Numbered from the stretch's first letter, positions 1-10,689 are shown. The stretch is DNA of 64,000 nt from an uncultured Eubacteriales bacterium (GCA_900316385.1 ONCP01000007.1:17784-81783); one strand, 5' to 3'. Numbers and translations are program-made. Notes: a model not told the origin generated them from the sequence alone.

Positions 1-708
1 GCGTGCTCGTCTACTACCTTCCTCAAGTGGGCGCAGAGACCTACCCAGTGCGTGACCTATGACTCGGCTCACGATAACCTTACCCTCTGGGATAAGCTGC
101 TAAAATCCTGCGGCAGAAACGATTATGATACCACGGATGAGAGGATCCTCGCGATGAACAAGCTCTCCGCGGCACTCATCTATACCTCTCAGGGTATTCC
201 GTTCATTCTCGCGGGTGAGGAAATGGCGAGAACCAAGAAGGGCGATCATAACAGCTATAATTCACCGCTCAGCGTCAACGCGATCGACTGGACAAGAGCG
301 AGAACATACCGCAATCTTGTGAATTATTACAAGGGACTTATCGAGATCAGAAAGAACTTCTCTCCGTTCAGAGAGCCCTCGACGATCGCCGTTTCCAACA
401 CATATTTTGAGACGAACGGCCGCGCGATCGCGTATACCGTTCCCAATATCACCCACGCCGAGTGGGATATGATGGCGATCCTCTTCAATAACGGAGACGA
501 GCCCGCCACTATCACGCTCAAATCTCACACCACGCTTCCTCATTCGTGGGTGTGCGTAGCAAACTACGACAGAGCGGGCTTTGAGGAGATAAAGCGTATC
601 GACGGAAACGATATCAAGATTCCGCCTATGACCGCGCTTATCCTCGTAGACGACAAGAGCTACGACCGCGTCCTCGCCGAAAAGGCGTTAAAGCAAGAGA
701 ACGCGTGA
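1..708 (+). CDS. pulA: Type I pullulanase / glycogen-debranching enzyme, C-terminal part (5' end outside window)
   Basis: The reading frame is open from base 1, so the gene starts outside the window; the GTG at 52 is internal. Visible is the last part of the GH13 catalytic barrel: the stretch SAHDNLTLWDKL (just after base 60) is the conserved region containing the transition-state His-Asp pair of pullulanases. It continues through FILAGEEMARTKKGDHNSYNSP, which is typical of type I pullulanase, and ends in a beta-sandwich C-terminal domain. The enzyme hydrolyses alpha-1,6 branches in starch, pullulan or glycogen. No signal peptide can be judged. A rho-independent terminator follows. Family assignment is firm; whether it acts inside or outside the cell cannot be decided from this fragment. 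Confidence 0.88.
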   Translation, partial: ACSSTTFLKWAQRPTQCVTYDSAHDNLTLWDKLLKSCGRNDYDTTDERILAMNKLSAALIYTSQGIPFILAGEEMARTKKGDHNSYNSPLSVNAIDWTRARTYRNLVNYYKGLIEIRKNFSPFREPSTIAVSNTYFETNGRAIAYTVPNITHAEWDMMAILFNNGDEPATITLKSHTTLPHSWVCVANYDRAGFEEIKRIDGNDIKIPPMTALILVDDKSYDRVLAEKALKQENA

Positions 709-743
709 GTCGGGTTTGAGTTGAAAGTCAGATAGTTATTGTG

Positions 744-775
744 AAGCCTTCTCATTAATGGGAAGGCTTTTGCTT
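744..775 (+). terminator. Rho-independent terminator after pulA
   Basis: AAGCCTTC at 744-751 pairs with GAAGGCTT at 762-769, with a 10-nt loop, and is followed by TTGCTTTTATTT. Confidence 0.8.
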
Positions 776-830
776 TTATTTCTCATTTCAAAATAACTTT
801 CCACTTTCAACTTTCCACTTTCCACTTGCA

Positions 831-868
831 AAGTCGGTGAGTGCACCCACGTAAGTGGGACAACGGAC
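831..868 (+). repeat. 38-bp direct repeat, copy 1 (REP-like intergenic element)
   Basis: Starts AAGTCGGTGAGTGCACCC and ends GTGGGACAACGGAC. It carries its own small inverted repeat CCCAC/GTGGG. Copy 2 lies at 973-1010 in the same orientation; the two differ only in the 5-nt hairpin loop region. A second hairpin CCCGTG-AGG-CACGGG follows at 868-882. Just upstream (796-828) is a run of ACTTTCC-type tandem units. This non-coding DNA lies between the pulA terminator and the rpsF promoter and looks like a dispersed palindromic repeat family rather than a gene. Confidence 0.7.
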
Positions 869-972
869 CCGTGAGGCACGGGAGCCGATTCCGCCTTTGG
901 AAAGCTTTGCATTTGTTATAAATTTCATCAACGGCGGTTCAAGCTTCGTAGATGAACCTTTCCTCCCGCAGC

Positions 973-1010
973 AAGTCGGTGAGTGCACCCATAACAGTGG
1001 GACAACGGAC
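973..1010 (+). repeat. 38-bp direct repeat, copy 2
   Basis: Same 38-bp unit as 831-868. The flanks match and the loop is changed (ATAAC instead of ACGTA), while the CCCA/TGGG pairing is kept. Loss of sequence identity with retained pairing suggests the hairpin matters. Confidence 0.7.
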
Positions 1011-1054
1011 TTTTGATAATGCCGCACTGAGTGCGACGTGGAAATAAAAAAAAC

Positions 1055-1082
1055 TTGACAAATGCGGAAAATCGGCTATAAT
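1055..1082 (+). promoter_or_regulatory. Sigma-A promoter of the rpsF-ssb-rpsR operon
   Basis: TTGACA at 1055-1060 and TATAAT at 1077-1082, both perfect consensus hexamers, with a 16-bp spacer. Predicted start near 1089, at the foot of the hairpin 1090-1104. Confidence 0.85.
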
Positions 1083-1089
1083 AGTAATG

Positions 1090-1131
1090 TTACACATTGT
1101 GTAAATAAAAAATCCTTGCGGCGAAAGCCGC
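1090..1131 (+). promoter_or_regulatory. Structured rpsF leader (possible S6:S18 autoregulatory site)
   Basis: Two hairpins stand in the leader: TTACAC-ATT-GTGTAA (1090-1104), which begins at the predicted transcript start, and GCGGC-GAAA-GCCGC (1118-1131) with a GNRA tetraloop, just upstream of the rpsF ribosome binding site. Many bacteria repress rpsF-ssb-rpsR by binding of the S6:S18 complex to a leader hairpin. That this structure is such a site is inferred from position; I did not match the consensus rigorously. Confidence 0.4.
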
Positions 1132-1158
1132 CATTATGTCCAGAAGGAGGTGTAGACA

Positions 1159-1452
1159 TTGGCAGTAAAGGCAAATTACGAGACAGTAATGATTTTCTCC
1201 TTAAAGCAGGGCGAAGAGGGCATTCAGGCTCTTATTGAGAAGTTCAAGGCTTTAATCGAGAAGAACGCTACTCTGCAGAATGTTGATGAGTGGGGTAAGA
1301 GAAGACTCGCTTATCTTATCAACAAAGAGAGCGAAGGCTACTACGTACTCATGAACTTTGAGTCCGAGGCAGCGTTCCCCGCAGAGCTCGACCGTATTTT
1401 CAAAATCACGGACGGCGTTATGCGCTCAATGATTATCAAAAAGGGTGAATAA
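1159..1452 (+). CDS. rpsF: 30S ribosomal protein bS6
   Basis: Encodes a 97-residue protein with the bS6 pattern: the YETVMIF first strand, the W-G-K-R-R-L-A-Y central motif and a short C-terminus. bS6 binds the 30S platform together with bS18. The start is TTG at 1159, chosen because AAGGAGGTG (1143-1151) lies 7 nt upstream and the N-terminus MAVKANYETV aligns with the family; no ATG fits. It is the first gene of the classic rpsF-ssb-rpsR operon, with ssb 39 nt downstream. The weak start codon may moderate expression. Confidence 0.95.
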   Translation: MAVKANYETVMIFSLKQGEEGIQALIEKFKALIEKNATLQNVDEWGKRRLAYLINKESEGYYVLMNFESEAAFPAELDRIFKITDGVMRSMIIKKGE

Positions 1453-1491
1453 TTAAAAGCACGCTTTAAGCGAATGAAAGGATGAAGGATT

Positions 1492-1977
1492 ATGTTGAAC
1501 AGAGTAATTTTAATGGGTCGTCTGGTCGCCGACCCCGAGCTCAAAACCACAGGCTCGGGTATCAGCGTGACCTCGTTCCGTATCGCGGTTGACCGCAGCT
1601 ATGTAAAGCAGGGTGAAGAGCGCAAGGCTGACTTCATCGATGTCGTATGCTGGCGTCAGCAGGCGGAGTTCGTTTGCAGATATTTCGGCAAGGGCTCTCT
1701 GATCGCGGTTGAGGGACAGCTCCAGACGCGTACCTATCAGGCAAAGGACGGCACAAATCGTTATGTTGTCGAGGTAGTTGCTGATAATATCAGCTTCACG
1801 GGAGAGAGGAGAGACAACTCTCAGTCGAGCTATAACCAGAGCTACAATCAAAGCTATAATCAAGGTTATGCTCAGCCCCAGCAGCCTCAGCAGCCCGCCC
1901 AGCCCGCGCCGAGTTATCAGAGCGGCTCCAACTCCGACTTCCAGGAGATGCCGTTTGACGATGACTTACCGTTTTGA
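1492..1977 (+). CDS. ssb: Single-stranded DNA-binding protein
   Basis: A 161-residue SSB with an N-terminal OB fold (about residues 1-105: NRVILMGRLVADPEL, then FIDVVCWRQQAEF). A low-complexity linker rich in Q, S, Y, N and P follows (about 110-148), containing SYNQ-type tandem units. It ends in the acidic tip FDDDLPF that recruits partner proteins such as RecO, RecG and the clamp loader. It coats single-stranded DNA in replication, recombination and repair. The position between rpsF and rpsR is the standard Firmicutes arrangement. The repeated linker codons (AGCTATAAC units) are a likely spot for length variation. Confidence 0.97.
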   Translation: MLNRVILMGRLVADPELKTTGSGISVTSFRIAVDRSYVKQGEERKADFIDVVCWRQQAEFVCRYFGKGSLIAVEGQLQTRTYQAKDGTNRYVVEVVADNISFTGERRDNSQSSYNQSYNQSYNQGYAQPQQPQQPAQPAPSYQSGSNSDFQEMPFDDDLPF

Positions 1978-2038
1978 TTCTTAGTTTCCCGAGGGAAATG
2001 AATAGAAAAGCTTCTAAATTTTGAAAGGAGAAATGATC

Positions 2039-2275
2039 ATGGCAGATCGTCCGATCCGCGGCCGTAAGGGTCGCAGAAAAGTCTGCGCCTTCTGTGTTGA
2101 CAAGGTAGAGACTATCGATTATAAGGATATCGCCCGTCTTCGCCGTTATATGAGCGAGCGCGGCAAGATCTTACCCCGCCGTGTAACAGGCACTTGCGCA
2201 AGACACCAGAGAGCTTTGACAACCGCTATCAAGCGTGCTCGTCAGGTCGCGCTTCTTCCTTATACAACAGACTGA
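2039..2275 (+). CDS. rpsR: 30S ribosomal protein bS18
   Basis: A 78-residue protein beginning [19 protein letters not shown], the usual bS18 start with the conserved CAFC. It continues with [19 protein letters not shown] and the RHQR-type C-terminal motif. The ATG at 2039 is preferred over the TTG at 2021 and the ATG at 2033 because GAAAGGAG (2023-2030) is 8 nt upstream of 2039. Last gene of the operon, closed by a strong terminator. It binds the 30S platform with bS6. Confidence 0.95.
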   Translation: MADRPIRGRKGRRKVCAFCVDKVETIDYKDIARLRRYMSERGKILPRRVTGTCARHQRALTTAIKRARQVALLPYTTD

Positions 2276-2278
2276 TAA

Positions 2279-2310
2279 AAAGGCTCCCGAATCGGGAGCC
2301 TTTCTTTTTA
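2279..2310 (+). terminator. Rho-independent terminator of the rpsF operon
   Basis: GGCTCCCGA (2282-2290) pairs with TCGGGAGCC (2292-2300), followed by TTTCTTTTTA. Confidence 0.9.
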
Positions 2311-2361
2311 TACTAACACCTAATAAAAAGCAGACGCTAAATAGTACGAATAAAAGCTTTG

Positions 2362-3222
2362 TTATACTACCTTTACCTTGACCTTTAAGCTCTTTACGCC
2401 GTTTACCTTGACTTTCAGGGTCGTTGTGCCTTTTTTAAGACCTTTTATCTTGAGCGAGGCGTCGGATTTTTTTGAAACGATTTTCGCGATCTTGGTACCG
2501 TAATAGACGTTGTTGATACGCTTGGATTTGCCTGTCAGCTTCAGCTTTGCGGTTTTGCCCTTTTTCACCTTGATCGTTGTCTTGCTGATTTCGGGAGACG
2601 AGGTTACCGTAACCTTGCAGCTGATAGGCTTACCGTTTTTGGTTTTGCCTGTAAAAGTTGTGGTTCCCTTAGTAAGACCTACAACGAGAATACCGCCCTT
2701 TTCTTTTACTATCTTTGCGATATTCTTGTTCGCGATCTTCCAATTTACGTTTACGTTGTCCGCGCGCTTTTTCTCCACTCCTGCCTTGAGCGTTATAATG
2801 TTTTTTTCGAACTTAACGCCCTTCACGCCGTTGAGCTTTGAGGCGACCAGCGGCAGTTCGTTTTCTTCGATAACGCCCTTGTCGTAAGCCTCCGCCAGCT
2901 CATATTCCTTTCGGTTGACGCTGTCGAATATAAAAATCATATAAGCGCTGCTGTTTGTGGTGTAAAGATATTCGCCGAGATTATCGGGCTGCGCGCTTAT
3001 GGATAAGTCCTGTCTGATACGCTCGAGATATCTTCCGCTGCCAATGCTTTCAAACACCTCGACCTCGATATCGTCGGCAGTAGCCTCAGGATTAACCGTC
3101 TTGAGCTCTTCAAGCTTGAATTGCTTGAAAATTTCTATATCAGAGATCGTTGCAGCCGAAGCCGCGGCGATTCCCGATATAAGAATCAACATTGATAAAA
3201 TGATTGCAGTTAGTTTTTTCAT
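2362..3222 (-). CDS. Secreted protein with bacterial Ig-like (BIG2) domain
   Basis: A 286-residue protein with a clear Sec signal peptide (KK, then a hydrophobic core of about 15 residues, cleavage near AASA at about residue 23). The first ~130 residues match nothing I recognise. From about residue 140 to the end it shows two beta-rich repeats with the BIG2 hallmark of lysine/threonine-rich strands: the IAKIVKEKGGILVVGLTKGTTTF stretch has the 'I-A-x-V…G-x-V-x-G-l-x-x-G-T-a-x-I' pattern. It stands alone on the minus strand with a strong ribosome binding site (AAGGAGG). Probably exported or wall-associated; no sorting motif or cell-wall repeat seen. Function unknown. Confidence 0.75.
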   Translation of the reverse strand: MKKLTAIILSMLILISGIAAASAATISDIEIFKQFKLEELKTVNPEATADDIEVEVFESIGSGRYLERIRQDLSISAQPDNLGEYLYTTNSSAYMIFIFDSVNRKEYELAEAYDKGVIEENELPLVASKLNGVKGVKFEKNIITLKAGVEKKRADNVNVNWKIANKNIAKIVKEKGGILVVGLTKGTTTFTGKTKNGKPISCKVTVTSSPEISKTTIKVKKGKTAKLKLTGKSKRINNVYYGTKIAKIVSKKSDASLKIKGLKKGTTTLKVKVNGVKSLKVKVKVV

Positions 3223-3494
3223 AAAAAATACCTCCTTGCGATATATGTTTATATACTTTGTTTTACGTAGTAATTATAACATATTATTTCTAAAAAATAT
3301 ATTCGCAATAGTACAAAATAGCGAAGCTCGTATTTGTATATAGTGTTCAAAAAATGTCACACAATTTTGCGAATAAACTAAAATCGCGCTCTGTATTTTT
3401 CACGCGAGAAAATTTTGTGTTAATTCCATAAAGCCCTTTTATTTTGCCGAATCCATTGTATAATAAATATATATGGATTTTAAGAGGTGTAAAT

Positions 3495-6057
<2,563 letters not shown>

Positions 6058-6072
6058 TTTTAATAATAACGT

Positions 6073-6107
6073 ATACCGTCTTTCACGGAAAGGCGGTATA
6101 TTTTTTT
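6073..6107 (+). terminator. Rho-independent terminator after ligA
   Basis: ATACCGTCTTT (6073-6083) pairs with AAAGGCGGTAT (6089-6099) including one G-U pair; the loop is CACGG and a run of seven T follows at 6101-6107. It overlaps the candidate sigma-E promoter of spoIIIAA. Confidence 0.85.
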
Positions 6108-6123
6108 GCCCTTTTTCATATAT
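6096..6123 (+). promoter_or_regulatory. Candidate sigma-E promoter of the spoIIIA operon
   Basis: GTATATT (6096-6102), a 14-nt spacer, then CATATAT (6117-6123). This fits the mother-cell sigma-E consensus known from Bacillus (KMATATT, 14-15 nt, CATACAMT) with one change in the -10. The spoIIIA operon is a sigma-E regulon member in endospore formers. Assignment by motif only. Confidence 0.55.
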
Positions 6124-6129
6124 CTTACT

Positions 6130-7044
6130 ATGAAAAACAAGGACAACCTCAATCAGATAAAAAACGTTCTGCCGTTCTCGGTGCGCAGTATGCTGCGATT
6201 TTTCCCCGAGGCTCTTACTGAGATACGCCTGAGAAGCGAGAGACCGATCGTGTTTTACAGCAACACAAAAAGGCTTTTCCTCGGCGATGACGGCGGCTTT
6301 ATTACGGAGCTAGGCAAAAAAACGGTAAATACCTCTCAGCGCGAGATCGCCGAATGCTTCAATAACATTTGCAGTCACTCGGTCTACTCAAAGCAGAACG
6401 AGATAATAAACGGCTTTGTCACGATCAAGGGCGGCAGCCGCGCGGGTATCTGCGGAACGGCGATCACGGACAACGGCAGGATAACCAATATCCGAGACTT
6501 AACGTCGATAAATATCCGCGTCGCGCGCGAGATATTCGGCGTCGGCGAGGGACTGTTGAAGGAGCTAGGGGACGTTTTCGGCGGAGTTTTGCTCTGCGGC
6601 GCTCCGTGCAGCGGAAAAACGACCGCACTCCGCGATCTTGCCAGAGTGCTGTCGTATTCAAAAAAGATCTCGCTTATCGACTGCCGCGGCGAGCTTGCCG
6701 CTGTTTACGGAGGTGTGGCTCAGAACGACGTGGGACTTTGCGATATCCTCGACGGCTATTCAAAGCGCGACGGCTTTGACCACGCGGTCAGGTGTATGTC
6801 GCCCGATATCATAATCTGCGACGAGCTCGGAAGCCCCGACGACGTCAACAGCGTGCTGAAGGCGGCGGAAAGCGGCGTCAGCGTGATAGCGGCGGCTCAC
6901 TGCCGCGACAGGCGCGAGCTTATGCTCAGACCCGAGCTGAAAAGGCTCGTTTTGTCGCGTTGCTTCGGGAAGATAGTCTTTCTGAGCACAGGGGAAAGGG
7001 TCGGACAGATCGAAGGCTCGGTGAGCGCGGATGAGCTTGTATAG
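6130..7044 (+). CDS. spoIIIAA: Stage III sporulation protein AA (AAA+ ATPase of the feeding-tube channel)
   Basis: A 304-residue P-loop ATPase related to type II/IV secretion ATPases. Walker A is GAPCSGKTT (about residues 156-164) and Walker B is IIICDELG (about 226). It powers or gates the SpoIIIA-SpoIIQ channel joining mother cell and forespore during engulfment. Start uncertain: ATG 6130 gives a normal N-terminus but has no ribosome binding site and lies at the predicted transcript start; TTG 6106 would add 8 residues and has AAGGCGG (6090-6096) upstream, but that codon lies inside the promoter. First of eight genes in the standard order AA-AH. Confidence 0.92.
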   Translation: MKNKDNLNQIKNVLPFSVRSMLRFFPEALTEIRLRSERPIVFYSNTKRLFLGDDGGFITELGKKTVNTSQREIAECFNNICSHSVYSKQNEIINGFVTIKGGSRAGICGTAITDNGRITNIRDLTSINIRVAREIFGVGEGLLKELGDVFGGVLLCGAPCSGKTTALRDLARVLSYSKKISLIDCRGELAAVYGGVAQNDVGLCDILDGYSKRDGFDHAVRCMSPDIIICDELGSPDDVNSVLKAAESGVSVIAAAHCRDRRELMLRPELKRLVLSRCFGKIVFLSTGERVGQIEGSVSADELV

Positions 7045-7519
7045 GGTGGTCGGAGCGGCGCTGGTTTTGGTTTCCTGCACCGCGTTCGGCTTTTATTACG
7101 CGTATCGGCTTGGGCTGAGAAGCAAATTTTTGAGAGCGTTTCTATCGCTTTTGTCGCGGCTTGAAACGGGCGTGCGCTACTCGCGCGAGGATATCGTGAC
7201 GCTGATAAAAGCCTCGTCGCCGAAAACGCTTTCGGCTTGCTTCCCCGACGATGACGACCCTCGGCGGTTTCTTGACGAAACGGTCGGGCGTTTTAAGACT
7301 TCCTTCAACCTGAACTCGGAGACGGTCTTAGCGTTGGAGTATTTCGCCTCGTTCATCGGCTCGTCGGACGTTGAAGGTCAGATAAACCACCTCAGGCTGT
7401 GTCAAAGCAGCTTTGAACAGCTCTATAATAATTCTCTGGAAGAATATAAAACCAAATCAAGACTATATAAAATACTGGGATTTTTCGCGGGAGCCGCGCT
7501 CGCTCTCGTAATGCTCTGA
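7031..7519 (+). CDS. spoIIIAB: Stage III sporulation protein AB
   Basis: A 162-residue protein with an N-terminal transmembrane helix (about residues 5-22), a soluble helical middle and a C-terminal hydrophobic segment (about 148-162), resembling GspF-like SpoIIIAB. It overlaps spoIIIAA by 14 nt, a sign of translational coupling. It belongs to the mother-cell half of the SpoIIIA secretion-like complex. The sequence is weakly conserved in the family, so the identity leans partly on operon position. Confidence 0.88.
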   Translation: MSLYRVVGAALVLVSCTAFGFYYAYRLGLRSKFLRAFLSLLSRLETGVRYSREDIVTLIKASSPKTLSACFPDDDDPRRFLDETVGRFKTSFNLNSETVLALEYFASFIGSSDVEGQINHLRLCQSSFEQLYNNSLEEYKTKSRLYKILGFFAGAALALVML

Positions 7520-7531
7520 AGGAATGATAAC

Positions 7532-7726
7532 GTGGACGTAGATATGATATTCAAAATAGCCGCGATCGGCATAATAGTCGCCGTGCTCAATCAGCTATTG
7601 ATCCGCAGCGGCCGCGAGGAACAGGCGATGCTGACGACACTCGCGGGACTGATCGTGGTGATGTCGCTTCTGATGACGCAGATCAGCTCGCTGTTCACCA
7701 CGATAAAGGGGCTGTTCGGGCTGTGA
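7532..7726 (+). CDS. spoIIIAC: Stage III sporulation protein AC
   Basis: A 64-residue hydrophobic protein with two transmembrane helices around the motif IRSGREEQAMLT, typical of SpoIIIAC. Starts at GTG 7532, with AAGGAATG (7519-7526) upstream overlapping the spoIIIAB stop. The last bases overlap spoIIIAD (GTGA). Small membrane subunit of the sporulation channel. Confidence 0.9.
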   Translation: MDVDMIFKIAAIGIIVAVLNQLLIRSGREEQAMLTTLAGLIVVMSLLMTQISSLFTTIKGLFGL

Positions 7727-8115
7727 ATATACTCGCTGTTTCCTGCGTTGCGGTCACCGCGGCGGTGCTCTCGCTCTCGCTTCGAAGATATAACGCCGAA
7801 ATATCGATCGCCATTGCGGTGACGGGCTCGGTGATCGTCTTTACCGCCCTGCTCCTGAACCTATCGTCGGTGTACGAAACGGTCAAATCGCTCTTTGACT
7901 CGTCCTCGGTCAGCTCAAAGTACATAGGTATCCTGATAAAGGCGGTCGGTATCTGCTTTCTCACGGAATTTGCTTCCGACTGCTGTCTTGACGCGGGGCA
8001 GAGGGCGCTTTCGAACAACATAATAATCGCGGGCAAGGTGCTGGTCGTCGTGACGGCGATCCCGATGTACCGCGACGTGCTCGACTGTGCGCTTTCTCTT
8101 ACGGGAGGTTCGTGA
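7723..8115 (+). CDS. spoIIIAD: Stage III sporulation protein AD
   Basis: A 130-residue multi-spanning membrane protein, SpoIIIAC/AD family, with about four transmembrane segments and a conserved central part around IGILIKAVGICFLTEFASDCC. The GTG start at 7723 overlaps the spoIIIAC stop by 4 nt. Part of the mother-cell channel complex. Confidence 0.9.
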   Translation: MNILAVSCVAVTAAVLSLSLRRYNAEISIAIAVTGSVIVFTALLLNLSSVYETVKSLFDSSSVSSKYIGILIKAVGICFLTEFASDCCLDAGQRALSNNIIIAGKVLVVVTAIPMYRDVLDCALSLTGGS

Positions 8116-9221
8116 TGAAGTATATTTACGCGCTGACGGCCGCGCTGTTCATCATTCTGTTTTCCGCGATACCCGCGAGGGCGATAGATTACGATACCAA
8201 AAAGATCACCGACAGCCTCTCCGACGAAGCGAGAGGCTCGCTCGACAGGCTCGGAGCCGACGCTCCGAGTGTTGAGGATATGAAGGATCTGAGCTTTGAC
8301 AGTCTGCTCGGCGAGCTGCTGTCGGATTCGGAGAAAAGCCTTCGTTCGCCGCTTGCGTCGCTCGTTTCGCTGATCGCGTGTTTGCTTGTCTGCTCGCTGT
8401 TTTACTCGCTCAAGGGCTCGGCAAAGACCACCGCTATGCGCGGCGTGCTGTCGCTGTGCGCGTCGCTGTGCGTAACGCTGACGGTATGTGCGCCGATCCT
8501 CGGCTTTATCGATTCCGCGTCGACTGTTATCAAGGCCGCCGCCGACTTTTCGCTCGCGTATATACCCGCGCTGGCGTTCGCGCTTTCCGCGTCGGGCAGA
8601 GCCGTAAGCTCCGCGTCTTATTACGGGCTCAACATCTTTCTCGGACAAACCGTATCACGGGCGTCGTCCGACTTGATCGCGCCTTTTCTCAAGGCGATGC
8701 TCGCGCTGAGCGTAACCGACGCGGTGTCCCATAATGTTGATCTGAGCGGTATCATCAAGACGGTCTCAAAGTACACGAAGCTCGCGCTTGTATTCCTGAT
8801 GACGCTGTTCAGCTCGTTTCTCTCTGTCAAACAGCTCCTCGGAGCGGGAGCCGACAATCTGTCGTCAAGGGCTGTCAGGCTCGGGCTTTCAAGTCTTGTG
8901 CCCGTTGTCGGAGCCGCGCTGTCTGAATCGTACAAGACCGTGGAGGGGAGCGTCGGGCTGTTGAAATCGGGCGTCGGTGTTTTCGCTCTGCTTGGCGTGG
9001 CGTTTACCTTTCTGCCCGTCGTTCTGAGCGCGGTTTTCTGGTCGCTGAGCCTTTCCGCGGGGAAATGCGTCGCGGAGCTGCTCAACCTTCGGGAGCCTGC
9101 TTCTCTGCTCGGCTCGGTCGGCGAGGTCATATCCTCGGCTCTTGCGGTTTTGCTCTCCGTGATGACCGTTTTTATTATCTCGACGGCGATAGCTCTCACG
9201 GCAGGAGGCTCGAATGGATAA
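8115..9221 (+). CDS. spoIIIAE: Stage III sporulation protein AE
   Basis: A 368-residue protein with a signal peptide (cleavage near AIPARA, about residue 22), an extracytoplasmic region and six or more transmembrane helices from about residue 85. The family hallmark S-D-L-I-A-P-F-L-K and the SxxxLGAGADNLSSRAVR-like stretch are visible. ATG 8115 is preferred to the GTG at 8112 because GGGAGG (8103-8108) is then 6 nt away; the ATG shares a base with the spoIIIAD stop. The large polytopic subunit of the SpoIIIA complex. Confidence 0.92.
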   Translation: MKYIYALTAALFIILFSAIPARAIDYDTKKITDSLSDEARGSLDRLGADAPSVEDMKDLSFDSLLGELLSDSEKSLRSPLASLVSLIACLLVCSLFYSLKGSAKTTAMRGVLSLCASLCVTLTVCAPILGFIDSASTVIKAAADFSLAYIPALAFALSASGRAVSSASYYGLNIFLGQTVSRASSDLIAPFLKAMLALSVTDAVSHNVDLSGIIKTVSKYTKLALVFLMTLFSSFLSVKQLLGAGADNLSSRAVRLGLSSLVPVVGAALSESYKTVEGSVGLLKSGVGVFALLGVAFTFLPVVLSAVFWSLSLSAGKCVAELLNLREPASLLGSVGEVISSALAVLLSVMTVFIISTAIALTAGGSNG

Positions 9222-9684
9222 CGTTCTTTCCTTTGTCGGTGTTGTCTGCGTTTGCGTCGCCGCGGTGTCGATCGTCGGCGCGGTCAGTCCGTCGGGAGCG
9301 ACGGGCAAAACGCTCTCGCTTGTCACGGGTGTGTTTATCGTCTGCGTAATGCTCGCGCCGATCTCAGATTTATTCAAAAACGGCGGATTTGAGATCACCC
9401 TTCCCAAGATCAGCGAAAGCCTTGAATACGACGCCGAAAAGGCGTATAACGACGCTGTTGTTACCGAGACCGCCTCAAGGCTCGAGAGTGATCTGAAAGC
9501 AGAGCTTATGTCGGAGGGCTACGGCGTGACCGACGTTGAGATAAAGCTCTCCGTCAACGACGACGGCGGAATATTTATAGACAGCCTTCGCATATATATT
9601 GATAAGACCGAAAAGCGGATCGGCAAGCTCATCGCCGACGTCCGCGGCGAATACAAAATCACACCCGAAATAATAACGAGGTAA
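9214..9684 (+). CDS. spoIIIAF: Stage III sporulation protein AF
   Basis: A 156-residue protein with two N-terminal transmembrane helices (about 1-50) and a soluble C-terminal domain of about 100 residues of the ring-building type seen in SpoIIIAF. It overlaps spoIIIAE by 8 nt. Sequence identity in this family is low; the assignment uses topology, size and gene order. Confidence 0.88.
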   Translation: MDNVLSFVGVVCVCVAAVSIVGAVSPSGATGKTLSLVTGVFIVCVMLAPISDLFKNGGFEITLPKISESLEYDAEKAYNDAVVTETASRLESDLKAELMSEGYGVTDVEIKLSVNDDGGIFIDSLRIYIDKTEKRIGKLIADVRGEYKITPEIITR

Positions 9685-9685
9685 T

Positions 9686-10120
9686 ATGTTGAAGCTAAAG
9701 GATATAAGGTCGCTTTTGAGCGGCGGAAAAACGAAAAGCTTAATAATAGCCGCGGGGCTTCTCGGGCTTGTGCTGATATTCCTCTCAACGCTCGGCTCGC
9801 GGAGCGGTTCGGACAGCCTGACCTCGTTTTCTGTCGAGGATTATCGGACGCGCACCCAGCAGAGCCTGTGCGAAATGCTATCCAAGATAGAGGGCGTCGG
9901 CTCGGTCGACGTTCTGCTTACGATAGAAAACTCCGTTGAGGGGGTTTATCTTGATAATAACTCAACCAAGACAAAGGAGATCGAGCCCGTGATCAGGGGC
10001 GTTGTAGTAGCCTGCGACGGCGGAGACGATCCCGTCGCCGCCGAGAGAGCCTACGACGCCGTTACAAAGGCGCTCAACATCTCCTCGTCAAAGGTTTGTA
10101 TAACAAAATTACAAGAATAG
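9686..10120 (+). CDS. spoIIIAG: Stage III sporulation protein AG
   Basis: A 144-residue protein with one transmembrane helix (about residues 18-36) and an extracytoplasmic domain of the ring-forming fold (KIEGVGSVDVLLTIENS…VRGVVVACDGGDDP…VTKALNISSSKVCITKL). SpoIIIAG forms a large ring in the intermembrane space of the engulfing sporangium. This copy is shorter than the Bacillus protein (about 220 residues), mainly through a shorter linker and loop. It starts 1 nt after the spoIIIAF stop. Confidence 0.92.
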   Translation: MLKLKDIRSLLSGGKTKSLIIAAGLLGLVLIFLSTLGSRSGSDSLTSFSVEDYRTRTQQSLCEMLSKIEGVGSVDVLLTIENSVEGVYLDNNSTKTKEIEPVIRGVVVACDGGDDPVAAERAYDAVTKALNISSSKVCITKLQE

Positions 10121-10130
10121 AGGTAACGTT

Positions 10131-10685
10131 ATGAAGAAACTCAAAAAACAATTTTTAGCGGCGGGGCTTGTGCTCGCGCTCGGCGCGGCGGTTTATCTCA
10201 ACTGGTCGCTGTCGGGTACGAAAAACGTCTCGCGCACGCTCGGTGAGAGCAAGTATGTCAGCGCGACTGTCTCGACGTCCGAAAAAACTGAGAAAACTAA
10301 GAAGACAAACGCCGTTGAGACAGCTCTGACAGATAAGGAAAAGTCGTTTTTCTCAGAGGCGCGCACCAAGCGCGACAAAATCCAGGACAGAGTGATCGAC
10401 GAGGCGGAGGACGCGCTCGATATGGAGAACGTTTCCGAAAAGGAGATGAGCGAGGCTCAGAGCCAGATCGCGAAGATACTCAAAAACTTTACCCTTCAGG
10501 ACACAATCGAAACAAGCCTCAAGGCAAAGGGCTTTTCCGACGCGCTTTGTTATCTCTCGGACGACGGGTGCGCGGTAACTCTGCTCAAAAAGGAGCTCAC
10601 CGAGGACACGGAGATAGTCGTTAAGGCGGCTGTCAAAGCCGCTACCGACATCGGCTTTGATAAAATAACGATCGTAACCGTCTGA
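10131..10685 (+). CDS. spoIIIAH: Stage III sporulation protein AH
   Basis: A 184-residue protein: N-terminal transmembrane helix (about 8-24), a charged linker and a C-terminal YscJ/FliF-like ring domain ([22 protein letters not shown] to the end). In Bacillus the AH domain docks with forespore SpoIIQ across the septum. Last gene of the operon. No spoIIQ gene is in the window. Confidence 0.93.
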   Translation: MKKLKKQFLAAGLVLALGAAVYLNWSLSGTKNVSRTLGESKYVSATVSTSEKTEKTKKTNAVETALTDKEKSFFSEARTKRDKIQDRVIDEAEDALDMENVSEKEMSEAQSQIAKILKNFTLQDTIETSLKAKGFSDALCYLSDDGCAVTLLKKELTEDTEIVVKAAVKAATDIGFDKITIVTV

Positions 10686-10689
10686 TCTG

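Noticed and set aside
788..1027. Minus-strand 79-residue ORF
   Set aside because: It is made of the 38-bp repeats and hairpins; typical spurious ORF of a repeat element.
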